A stretch of 33,185 nucleotides of DNA from Candidatus Gastranaerophilales bacterium (lineage in GTDB: Bacteria; Cyanobacteriota; Vampirovibrionia; Gastranaerophilales; Gastranaerophilaceae): positions 1 to 33,185 of the forward strand of contig CALUTG010000016.1 in the NCBI GenBank assembly GCA_944323615.1, in the 5' to 3' direction. The position numbers were made by a program, and so were the translations under genes. Shown here piece after piece: positions 16,565 through 24,203 of this stretch (within the stretch, counting starts at the first letter, position 1; every line of letters begins with the position of its first letter). A model generated the notes under the pieces. The model did not search any database. It was not told the origin of the DNA and worked only from the letters and a program-made list of their open reading frames with translations.

Positions 16565-17110
16565 ATGAAAGCACCTATTTCTCTTTGGATTTTAATATCG
16601 TCGTATATCTTATTTTTGATTCTGTATTGTATTATGTATAATACCAGTCCTTTTTATTTATTGTATCTATTGGCAATCTTTGCTTTCCTTGGACTTATTG
16701 CTTTAGTGCTTGGATTACCAATTGAACTCATACTCAAAGGTTTGCCAACACTCAACAAATTAAGAACTGTGAATTTAATTTACTACCTGACATTACTGAC
16801 AATATTGGGGTATATTGTTGCTTTTGGCTGCTATTTTGTAACACATTTTTCAAATAAGAGCTTTTTCTTGTTATTAGGAATGGCTGCTCATGTATTTGGA
16901 TATTTGGGACCGCTTATTATTGCTGCAACAATCTGTTTCACCCCAGTTGAATATACTCTGATTAAAACTAATAAATGCAAGCCCCTTCAGCCCGTTTTAA
17001 ATGACAAGCACCAAAAAATTTCACTATATATTTTAGTTATCCTGGTAATAATTTTATCAGGACTATCATACTGGCAGTTTCTAACCCCGGGTACGCCAAT
17101 AATAGATTAA
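16565..17110 (+). CDS. small polytopic membrane protein at the phage-module edge
   Basis: A 181-residue protein with about five hydrophobic segments (about residues 7-24, 28-53, 70-92, 100-122 and 149-168). I recognise no family. It is not obviously homologous to the membrane proteins at 29675-33185, but shares their size, topology class, strand opposite to the phage genes and leaderless start. It runs tail to tail with the terminase gene, 41 bases apart without a terminator between them. Superinfection exclusion or immunity is possible but inferred only from type and position. Confidence 0.75.
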   Translation: MKAPISLWILISSYILFLILYCIMYNTSPFYLLYLLAIFAFLGLIALVLGLPIELILKGLPTLNKLRTVNLIYYLTLLTILGYIVAFGCYFVTHFSNKSFFLLLGMAAHVFGYLGPLIIAATICFTPVEYTLIKTNKCKPLQPVLNDKHQKISLYILVILVIILSGLSYWQFLTPGTPIID

Positions 17111-17151
17111 AAGTTTTTCTTATAACAAATTCGATGGATAAAAACCACCCG

Positions 17152-18483
17152 CTACCCCCGAAGCTTCCAGTAGTATTCAACCAGATAACTAATCGCATCA
17201 AAAGGATGCTCAAGGAATTTTGATTCCCTGTTATTCTTAATCTGAGTATGGGTTGGAACATCTACAATACTTGTTCCTTCTTTAAAAGAAAGGTTATAAA
17301 TATTGTAAAGAATCCATTTGCATCTTCTTGGATCAACAAAAAGATGCCGCTCATTGTTTGAGTTTTTGACTCTCGCATTAAAAGCTGATATTCTGCTTAA
17401 AATCGGAGGGTTGTAGTCTCTGAGTTTAAACTTCACATCTTCATATCCGTGATTTTTAAGTGCGTTTTTAATAATCGCATAATTTGTGTACTCACTCTGA
17501 GTGCTTCTGTTATCACCGGAAGCATCACCGTTAATTATTATTGATGATTTATGGTCCGGATAACGCCTCAAAAATTCATCAATACACTGCTGGGTTGTAG
17601 TTTTTTCGATAACAATTTCATCAAAAAAGTATACATTTTCCTCATCTTTATGAGCAAGTGCCCAGCACATAGGATCCACGTTAAAATCACAGGTAAGATG
17701 AAGAGGTAAGTTAGGGTTATATTTGAGTTTGAGTTTATTTTCTTCGCTAAAACCTTTTACTACAAGTCCGGAAGAATAATCCCCAAACTCGCCAAGGACA
17801 TTTATTTTATAATACTCTTCATCAAAGCTTTCCTTCATCGATTCAATAAAATGCGAAGGGAGGTAAATATTATTTGTTGTAGGAGCAATAATAAGACGGT
17901 AATTCTCTTTTGAATGTTCAACAAACCTGTGCCATATCCAGCCTTTATCGGATTGAGGGTTAGTGTGTCCGAACAGCCTGTATCGAAAATCTACCCAGTT
18001 TTTACCCCGATAAGTATTTCTCAATCTTCCAAGCAGCTGCTTAAATGAAGAATCACTTATTTGAGAAGCTTCTTCAATCTCTGCCCAGTGAAGGTTAAGC
18101 GACTTGAATTTTTCAGGATCTTCAAGAGCGGAAAAAAGAATCTCCGAGCCGTTAGAAAATTTTATAACTTTATCAATTTTGTTATAAATATAATCCTTAT
18201 CAGGCTGATATCCTAATGCATCAAGATGCTCAAGGTAACTTACAAGAGTAGTTTTTCTGACAAGTTCATATTCTTTTGCTCCGACAAGTCCTCTTGAGCC
18301 GGGGTATTTTTTAGCAAGAAGAATCCCTAAAAGCGACCCGCACCAGGTTTTTCCACTTCCGTATCCGCCCTGATAAATTGCTACATCAAGCTGATTGGAA
18401 TGCGGAATTTCTATAAATTCTTTTTGTTTATCAAGAAGTTTATACCTGACCACTTTGCCACCCGCTTTCATTTTGAGATTCAT
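17152..18483 (-). CDS. phage terminase large subunit
   Basis: A 443-residue DNA-packaging motor. The ATPase has Walker A GGYGSGKT (residues 39-46), a Walker B-like WAEIEEAS and the coupling motif FGHTNPQ. The C-terminal RNase H-like nuclease has its acidic residues in TCDFNVDP, INGDASG and HPFDAISYL. All key residues are present, so the gene looks functional. The ATG at 18483 overlaps the previous gene by 44 bases; G-rich repeat units just upstream can serve as Shine-Dalgarno. It is the last phage gene in transcription order, unusual since terminase normally precedes head genes. No small terminase is recognisable. Confidence 0.93.
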   Translation of the reverse strand: MNLKMKAGGKVVRYKLLDKQKEFIEIPHSNQLDVAIYQGGYGSGKTWCGSLLGILLAKKYPGSRGLVGAKEYELVRKTTLVSYLEHLDALGYQPDKDYIYNKIDKVIKFSNGSEILFSALEDPEKFKSLNLHWAEIEEASQISDSSFKQLLGRLRNTYRGKNWVDFRYRLFGHTNPQSDKGWIWHRFVEHSKENYRLIIAPTTNNIYLPSHFIESMKESFDEEYYKINVLGEFGDYSSGLVVKGFSEENKLKLKYNPNLPLHLTCDFNVDPMCWALAHKDEENVYFFDEIVIEKTTTQQCIDEFLRRYPDHKSSIIINGDASGDNRSTQSEYTNYAIIKNALKNHGYEDVKFKLRDYNPPILSRISAFNARVKNSNNERHLFVDPRRCKWILYNIYNLSFKEGTSIVDVPTHTQIKNNRESKFLEHPFDAISYLVEYYWKLRG

Positions 18484-19006
18484 ACCCTAACTCACCCCCT
18501 GATTTACCCCCTGATTTCCCCCTGGATTTACCCTTTGATTTACCCCTACCCCTCCAGCCGCAGAAAAGGATCTGAAAACAATTAACGGAATATTTCATCA
18601 TAAATCGCTTAAAAGGAAAAACATCAGAGGCTTCCAGCAGGGCATTAAATACCTCTGTGGAAAACCGTCTGTCATTATCTATATATGAATGGTTTTCGCA
18701 TAATACATCATGCACAAGCGCAGGAATAAGAAAACTGTTATCCGTATTTGAACCTATTACGCGCCAAAAAAGACGGGGTATGGAAGCCCCGTCATAGCAA
18801 TAACCTTTCGGTATTATAAAGTTATATGTTTTGTCCTTTTTGTAATCAACAAGCCGGACTCCTAATGTTTTTTTATTAATAAAAGGATATTTTTCTATTG
18901 ATTTTATCTCCTCTTTTGTCATTGATGGAAGAGCGTATCTAATTGAGACATGAGGAATATCATCAAAGAAAATACCCGCATATTCGTTTGAATACCACTC
19001 GATCAT
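18440..19006 (-). CDS. DUF1353 family phage protein with basic repeat tail
   Basis: A 188-residue protein. The core (residues about 45-120) has the DUF1353 pattern: FIIPKGYCYDGASIPRLFW, then LVHDVLCENH, with conserved His and Asp. The family is common in phage late regions but its function is not established. After residue 150 the protein ends in a low-complexity tail with repeated G-K-S units, encoded by 12-base tandem repeats, and overlaps terminase by 44 bases. It occupies the position where a small terminase is often found. GGAGG lies upstream of the ATG. Confidence 0.85.
   Translation of the reverse strand: MIEWYSNEYAGIFFDDIPHVSIRYALPSMTKEEIKSIEKYPFINKKTLGVRLVDYKKDKTYNFIIPKGYCYDGASIPRLFWRVIGSNTDNSFLIPALVHDVLCENHSYIDNDRRFSTEVFNALLEASDVFPFKRFMMKYSVNCFQILFCGWRGRGKSKGKSRGKSGGKSGGELGYESQNESGWQSGQV
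18487..18546 (-). repeat. 12-base tandem repeats ahead of terminase
   Basis: Five units related to GGGGTAAATCAG (plus strand CTGATTTACCCC) lie directly upstream of the terminase ATG and encode the G-K-S tail of the DUF1353 protein. The units also supply G-rich Shine-Dalgarno-like sequences. Confidence 0.8.
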
Positions 19007-19012
19007 TTTTTA

Positions 19013-19270
19013 TTAACCTCCTTGCTGAATTGACTTAGGCAAAGTTTCAAGGACTTTGCCGTTAACCTGAACAATTATACAAAACCAGTTGTTTTTTACA
19101 CATTGTTTTTGAGACTCTTCCAGAGACGGCTGTTTTTGAACCGAAACAGATGCTCTGTTATTGTTGAAAATCTGCTCAGGATTTCTTTGATTCACTAAGG
19201 TTTCATCTTCTCCTGCCATTACGGCGGGAAGAGAAATTAATATTGTTAAAAAGATTAAATATTTTTTCAT
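19013..19270 (-). CDS. small exported protein
   Basis: An 85-residue product with a textbook signal peptide (MKKYLIFLTILISLPAVMA followed by GEDE). The mature part is short, with two cysteines close together (QKQCVKNNWFCIIV) that may form a disulphide. I do not recognise a family. The ATG overlaps the previous gene's stop (ATGA). Being in the late operon, it may act in the periplasm at lysis or in the virion, but that is a guess. Confidence 0.7.
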   Translation of the reverse strand: MKKYLIFLTILISLPAVMAGEDETLVNQRNPEQIFNNNRASVSVQKQPSLEESQKQCVKNNWFCIIVQVNGKVLETLPKSIQQGG

Positions 19271-19746
19271 AATTCCTCGCTTTCATTCGTTTCGTCTTCA
19301 TCTATCTGAACAGGCGGTTCAACATCTTCTCCGTTACCTTTTTGAAAAATGTAGTCCAGCTGTTCAGGAGTTATACTCATTTGAGCCGCCATCAGATCCA
19401 AAAGCGGATTTGACCTTTCGAGTTCTACGCATAAATCCCACTCGAGCTGGGCTTGTTCATTGGTCGCAATTAAAGCTTTCAGCTGGGTATATGTTATCCC
19501 CAGTTCCTGAAGGGCCAGAGCAAAAACTCTTTTAGTAAGGGTTAAATTACCTATTCTTGCAGCCTCTTTAACAGCTTGCGCCTCTTTATACTCCTCTGTA
19601 TCCGCGAATTGAAAATCCACTATGGGACGGTCTGTCTGTTTAACCTCAAGACCTGAATATTCAGGTATAAATACAATTGTATTTTGTAACTTCTGCCTGT
19701 CAGTATCATATAATACAATTTTATTATCTTTCTCTACATAAAACAT
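19267..19746 (-). CDS. putative tail-fibre assembly chaperone
   Basis: A 159-residue protein. The N-terminus is beta-rich (YVEKDNKIVLYDTDRQ); the second half is helical (ALALQELGITYTQLKALI, ELERSNPLLDLMAAQMSITPEQLDYIFQ). The acidic end and its place directly after the fibre gene resemble small fibre-assembly chaperones of tailed phages. No specific family is certain. GGGGGAT precedes the ATG; the gap to the fibre gene is 3 bases. Confidence 0.6.
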   Translation of the reverse strand: MFYVEKDNKIVLYDTDRQKLQNTIVFIPEYSGLEVKQTDRPIVDFQFADTEEYKEAQAVKEAARIGNLTLTKRVFALALQELGITYTQLKALIATNEQAQLEWDLCVELERSNPLLDLMAAQMSITPEQLDYIFQKGNGEDVEPPVQIDEDETNESEEL

Positions 19747-19749
19747 CGT

Positions 19750-21879
19750 TTATCCCCCTTCACCTATTAAATGAATCATTCTGAAGTACTGTGTGCTTCC
19801 TGCTGTTGTATACTGAATCATAAACTTTGCCCCCTTTTCGATTGGAATAAATATAGCCGGAGTATACCCGGAGTTTGTTGAGTGTGCGTTATCTTTATAT
19901 ACAGTTTCACCGCTATCTTTGTTATACACAAAGACAGCAATATATTGATTTGCAGCAGTAGCGGTTTTAGCTAAGTGTAACCAACCATTAAATGGTGCTG
20001 TATATTCTTCTTGCGAAGCTGCCAGCGATAAGTCAACATAATTATTAACATCCGGTATACCCAAACCGGCTAATAAAGAATTATCTGAATCTGTTCTTTG
20101 ATAACAATTACTTATCTGTTCCGCAATCCTTCCTGCATTAATAAGGTTTGCGTTCTGAACCGTTTCGCCTACGTAAAAATAGAGTGAGCCGTTACCTTTT
20201 GCGTATACAAAACGGGAGGCTGCTATATCCCCAGCAGCATTGTAATAAACAAGAACTTGTTGCCCTCTTAACAAAAAAAGGTCACTTGCAGCAATCATTG
20301 AATTTGGAGCATTATTATCTACAAAAAGCATATTTTTCTCAGTTAAATCTACTCCTGTAGCATTTAGTTGTAAATATTGGTTATTTGCTGTGGAATATCT
20401 TCCTAAATTTAACCATCCATTTGCCGGTGCAGTGTAAATAGACCCATTTGCTGGGAATGATATATTGTCATATTTGTCACCAGGTAGATTTTCACTCCCG
20501 TCCAGCAACGGCAGCCTAAACGTTTCATCTGTAGTATTGATTACAAAGTCGTAGTCAGTTATATCCTCATCAGTAGAGAGTTTTACACTCAAACCTCTTT
20601 TTACATAACTTCCGCCGGATGGTAATGTAGCACTATCACCCGCTTCGATTGCGGAATTTTGTTCAACTACCAGCGCTTCATACGCGGTAGGATAAACGGA
20701 TTTAGAATAATATGTCCCGTTGGATAAAAGCCAGGAAGCATTATAAAGAGGAGCCTCTGCGTATTTAGAATCAAACAATGTGTAAGGATTGTTTAACTCA
20801 ATTTCGTTTGTAATATTTACCTCTGTCTCCTGACCTGTTGCTATCTGGATAAAGTATGTTCCTGCAATTTTATAAGGAGCAGGGATGTTGGTTTCAAGTC
20901 CGGAATTAGCAAGATTATCTCCCAATTGTTCAGCAGTAGGAACACCTATAGCTTTATAATTCTCAATACGCGAAGAATGACCCGTTGTGCCAAGAGTTTT
21001 ACCATAAAGACTACCATAAGCAGCAAGACCATAACCACCATCTGCACTATTAGGACTTGCACCGCCCAAAAGGGTTCCATCGGTTAAACCAAGAGCCAGT
21101 CCATTACCCACAACCGGAGCAGTAGCAGCTATATTCCCTATAAAATACTTAGGATAATTCGGAAGCCTTAAAGTTGCTGCCTCTGAATCCGTACCGGCTG
21201 TGTAAACAAACTTACCACACATTCCGTTTGCAGTATTTTCTGACTGCCATTCAGATTCTGTGGTTGCCATATCAGGATTTTGGGCAACAGAGGCAGTAAA
21301 CCAATCAAAAAGCCCTTGAGTATTTGAATTCCGGGTAACTACAGAACCATTTAATACCCTGCGTAACCCTTTGGTTTCATCTATTGCACCCTGAGTGAAA
21401 GCAACGTCGCCCACTTCAAGACCGGATGAGACTTTATCCCAGAAAACATCTGCACCATCGGTTTTTAAATACATATTTTCACAGCCGTCTCTTGAAGGTA
21501 AAAGCTCCAATTCTCCTAAGGCTTCTTCCATTTCAGATTCTTTTACATACAAAGAATCATTTTGAAGTTCACTTACTTTAGTCGGAAGTTCGCTTTTTAA
21601 TGCATAATTTTCCAGAGAATCTTCCAAAGCTTCAAATTGTGCGACGGTAACATCTGCATTATTCTCCGCATAATATTTTGCTTGTTCCATAAATTCGGCC
21701 GCCATATTTTTATATTCTTCAGCCAATTCCGAAAAATACTCCGCCTGATTATTTGTAAGTTTTATGTTCTCTTGAGTCTTATTGGTACTAACATTAAGAC
21801 CGTTAATACATACACAATTTTTCGGAGGCTTAACATTTTCAGAAGCATTAAAACCCACATTAATTTGATTCTTCGACAT
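19750..21879 (-). CDS. phage tail fibre / collar-type protein
   Basis: A 709-residue protein and the main receptor-binding candidate. Residues about 35-125 are helical or coiled coil (AEYFSELAEEYKNMAAEFMEQA). The middle has collar-like segments (LRLPNYPKYFIGN, FRLPLLDGS). The C-terminal third has two copies of a beta domain marked by YTAPANGWL and YTAPFNGWL, each followed by a NQY strand and a GQQVLVYY or GAKFMIQY strand. It overlaps the upstream gene by 20 bases. Confidence 0.85.
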   Translation of the reverse strand: MSKNQINVGFNASENVKPPKNCVCINGLNVSTNKTQENIKLTNNQAEYFSELAEEYKNMAAEFMEQAKYYAENNADVTVAQFEALEDSLENYALKSELPTKVSELQNDSLYVKESEMEEALGELELLPSRDGCENMYLKTDGADVFWDKVSSGLEVGDVAFTQGAIDETKGLRRVLNGSVVTRNSNTQGLFDWFTASVAQNPDMATTESEWQSENTANGMCGKFVYTAGTDSEAATLRLPNYPKYFIGNIAATAPVVGNGLALGLTDGTLLGGASPNSADGGYGLAAYGSLYGKTLGTTGHSSRIENYKAIGVPTAEQLGDNLANSGLETNIPAPYKIAGTYFIQIATGQETEVNITNEIELNNPYTLFDSKYAEAPLYNASWLLSNGTYYSKSVYPTAYEALVVEQNSAIEAGDSATLPSGGSYVKRGLSVKLSTDEDITDYDFVINTTDETFRLPLLDGSENLPGDKYDNISFPANGSIYTAPANGWLNLGRYSTANNQYLQLNATGVDLTEKNMLFVDNNAPNSMIAASDLFLLRGQQVLVYYNAAGDIAASRFVYAKGNGSLYFYVGETVQNANLINAGRIAEQISNCYQRTDSDNSLLAGLGIPDVNNYVDLSLAASQEEYTAPFNGWLHLAKTATAANQYIAVFVYNKDSGETVYKDNAHSTNSGYTPAIFIPIEKGAKFMIQYTTAGSTQYFRMIHLIGEGG

Positions 21880-22252
21880 ACTCTCCGCCTTTCACTTTTC
21901 TTGGATAAACCAAAATTCTGTTTAAATCTCCGTATCCGCAATTTGCGACAAACAAAGTATCTTCTACCAATTCTCCCGGTTGACAAGCCTTAATACCGTA
22001 ATAATAAAGTTCAAACGGTTTATTAACCGGGACGGTAAGAAGATTTGTATAATCCGATGTAAGAACAAATGATACAGTATCGGATTTACTGACAGATACC
22101 TGCAGCTCTTCTCCCACAAGATTTCTTTTAGAATCCTGAATCGCGAAGTACACATTATAACTCTTTGTTTTATCTAAACCGGATACAACAATTTCTCCAC
22201 TGTCACCTTGATAAATTGATATTGTTCCGTCATTTTCTATTATTAAACTCAT
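21860..22252 (-). CDS. phage Ig-like / baseplate-upper-type protein
   Basis: A 130-residue beta-sandwich protein. The sequence IENDGTISIYQGDSGEIVVSG followed by YNVYFAIQDSKRNL resembles the N-terminal Ig-like domain of BppU-type baseplate and fibre proteins. I chose the ATG at 22252 (MSLIIEND), preceded by AGGAGG, over an upstream in-frame start at 22276. It probably sits at a fibre or tail hub attachment. Confidence 0.7.
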   Translation of the reverse strand: MSLIIENDGTISIYQGDSGEIVVSGLDKTKSYNVYFAIQDSKRNLVGEELQVSVSKSDTVSFVLTSDYTNLLTVPVNKPFELYYYGIKACQPGELVEDTLFVANCGYGDLNRILVYPRKVKGGEYVEESN

Positions 22253-22263
22253 TTTATCCTCCT

Positions 22264-22737
22264 TTAACCTTCCCAATCAGCAACTGTCTGCATTAAACAT
22301 TCCTGAATAAAATCAGGGGTTGCAGATTTTATTTCCTGCAGGGTTTTTATATACTCATCGCTGAGCTCATGTGTAAAATCAGGAAGTTTGTAAGTTAAGA
22401 TACTTACATTTACCCCCATATCTAAACCCGCTTTTATTTGTAAAAGTAAGTCTGAAAGAAAATTTCTTGTACTTCCGTCTTTCATTCTTACTTCGCGTCT
22501 TATCCAGCCAAGTGAAGTATTAAAAAATTCTTTCTCAAAAATTTCTTGTCTATAATTTGCAGCTTTTTGAAGGTAAGAAGATTCTGCCAGTTTTTCAGAC
22601 AAATACCATTGCCCGTCATAACCTTGTGCAACATCTAATTTCTGCATACCTATAGATTTATAAAAGCTTTCATTATTACCCAGCCCTACATCACAAAGAC
22701 CTGTTTCGGTATCAGTAACTAAAGCATATTTAAGCAT
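22264..22737 (-). CDS. phage tail-associated protein, fibre-cluster type
   Basis: A 157-residue protein starting MLKYALVTDTETGLCDVGLG, with SIGMQKLDVAQGYDGQWYLSE following. The C-terminal half (TSLGWIRREV, NFLSDLLLQI) resembles a domain often found near fibre genes of gut phages (DUF4376-like). The role may be assembly or a virion part. The ATG at 22737 has GGAGG 6 bases upstream; an upstream in-frame start at 22761 is less likely. It overlaps the previous gene by 8 bases. Confidence 0.65.
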   Translation of the reverse strand: MLKYALVTDTETGLCDVGLGNNESFYKSIGMQKLDVAQGYDGQWYLSEKLAESSYLQKAANYRQEIFEKEFFNTSLGWIRREVRMKDGSTRNFLSDLLLQIKAGLDMGVNVSILTYKLPDFTHELSDEYIKTLQEIKSATPDFIQECLMQTVADWEG

Positions 22738-23275
22738 CTGTATCCTCCTCCTCTTCTTCAATTTTTATTTCTTCTACTACCGGTAAAAAATAAACCGCCG
22801 TTATATTGACAGCACAAGTTACTACATCCCCCTTTTTGACCGGATACGGTACCAGCTGAGCTGCGTTATCATTTTCATGTCCCCTGTATTTTAAATAAAC
22901 AGTTGTTCCATTAACTGTCATATTTCCTGCACCTTGTGCCTGCGGATTTATTAATATATAACCATTGGCTGGAACAGTATATGAATTAGGTTTTCCAATT
23001 GAAATACAAGCTGACCAATCCGGCAGCATTAATGCAGTCATTATACTTTGGTTTGTTTTACTAATTTCCCCATCTAACTCTTCTTTTGTATTATCCAATT
23101 TTTCAGACAATTCAGATAAGTTAGAATTAATCGTTGCAATATTTGATGATACAGATGAAAGACTGGTCGTAAAAGACCCAGCAGTTTCTGAAATTTTATC
23201 ATCAAGATATTGAAAGTTTTTGTTCATAGTCTCAGAACTCGCCAGAGACCCGTATTCGATATTAATTAAGGCCAT
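22730..23275 (-). CDS. short tail-fibre protein: coiled coil plus beta domain
   Basis: A 181-residue protein. Residues 1-30 look like a virion attachment end, and residues about 30-85 form a heptad-type coiled coil (SSNIATINSNLSELSEKLDN). Residues about 95-165 form a beta domain beginning SYTVPANGYILI, matching the YTAPANGWL domain duplicated in the 709-residue fibre. The last residues are acidic (EEIKIEEEEEDTDA). It overlaps the preceding stop by 1 base (TAATG). Confidence 0.75.
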   Translation of the reverse strand: MALINIEYGSLASSETMNKNFQYLDDKISETAGSFTTSLSSVSSNIATINSNLSELSEKLDNTKEELDGEISKTNQSIMTALMLPDWSACISIGKPNSYTVPANGYILINPQAQGAGNMTVNGTTVYLKYRGHENDNAAQLVPYPVKKGDVVTCAVNITAVYFLPVVEEIKIEEEEEDTDA

Positions 23276-23520
23276 TACTTTATTCCTCCTTCCATAATCA
23301 CATCGTAAATTTTATCAATTTTAGCTTGCATATTGTTAAGCTGCCCTTTAAGGTCATTGTATTGCTCTTTTGTTGAATAAGTTCCGGCTATATCGCTCAG
23401 AATTTCTCGGTGTTTCACCTCTAGTGATTCCGGAGTTACAAATAAGTGATATTGAAGTAAAAGAGCAATACACACTATTACTATCGGCAGGTATTTTAGA
23501 ATATATTTTTCTATTTCCAT
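23275..23520 (-). CDS. small single-span membrane protein, holin- or spanin-like
   Basis: An 81-residue protein with one membrane segment (about residues 8-26, YLPIVIVCIALLLQYHLF) and a charged coiled-coil C-terminal part (KEQYNDLKGQLNNMQAKIDKIY). This layout fits an i-spanin or class III-like holin, but the sequence is not diagnostic. The ATG at 23520 has GGGGG at suitable spacing; a TTG at 23526 is too close to it. Confidence 0.6.
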   Translation of the reverse strand: MEIEKYILKYLPIVIVCIALLLQYHLFVTPESLEVKHREILSDIAGTYSTKEQYNDLKGQLNNMQAKIDKIYDVIMEGGIK

Positions 23521-23532
23521 AAACAATACCCC

Positions 23533-24144
23533 CTATCCCGCACTCATCATTGCCATAACGGCAGATAACGCCAGCTGCAATATCTGATCATTACTTATTC
23601 CGCTTCCACCTGACTTATTTGTAGAAGAAGAATTTCCCTGGCTTGTTGCTAAAGATTGAGCTTGATTATTGGATATAATATTATAACCGTTCGTATAATA
23701 CGAAAGAAGATTATTCAAAACATTAGCCGTATTTTCCTGCGAATTAGCAAGTAGGTTATTTGCGAACTCGGCAATAGCATTTGTATTATTCTGGGCAAGA
23801 TTATTATACATATCTGTTGCCTGAGAAGAACGTATCATATTTCTGTTTGATAGCGGATTTATAATATTATTCTCAAGACTGTTTTTAGTTTGTGTATTTA
23901 AAGTATTTGTAAATGAATTCAATTTTGCCTGATTGGTAGTTGAATTCAATGTAGGATTCAAATATTCATCCAGAAGAGACCCTACAGAATTATTTACTGT
24001 ATTATAAATTGTCTCAAATGCCGTTCCAGGCTGAAACACGGTTGCTGTTCCGGCATTATTTGTCGTACTTGTAACATACGGATTTGAAGTTGTAGTATCT
24101 CCATATTTTGTTGTTGAAGTTGTATTTGTAGATTTATTTCCCAT
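23533..24144 (-). CDS. Asn/Thr-rich virion protein, possibly internal/ejection
   Basis: A 203-residue protein, very rich in Asn, Thr and Ser. It begins MGNKSTNTTSTTKYGD, a style common to podovirus internal or ejection proteins, then becomes helical (AIAEFANNLLANSQEN). It ends in a hydrophobic helix, DQILQLALSAVMAMMSAG. The ejection role is inferred from composition and from position right after the hub gene. AAAGGAT precedes the ATG. Confidence 0.6.
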   Translation of the reverse strand: MGNKSTNTTSTTKYGDTTTSNPYVTSTTNNAGTATVFQPGTAFETIYNTVNNSVGSLLDEYLNPTLNSTTNQAKLNSFTNTLNTQTKNSLENNIINPLSNRNMIRSSQATDMYNNLAQNNTNAIAEFANNLLANSQENTANVLNNLLSYYTNGYNIISNNQAQSLATSQGNSSSTNKSGGSGISNDQILQLALSAVMAMMSAG

Positions 24145-24203
24145 AATTAATCCTTTCTTGGGGAAAACAATAAAACAAAGCCTGAACTTCCCCTATATTC
24201 AAG

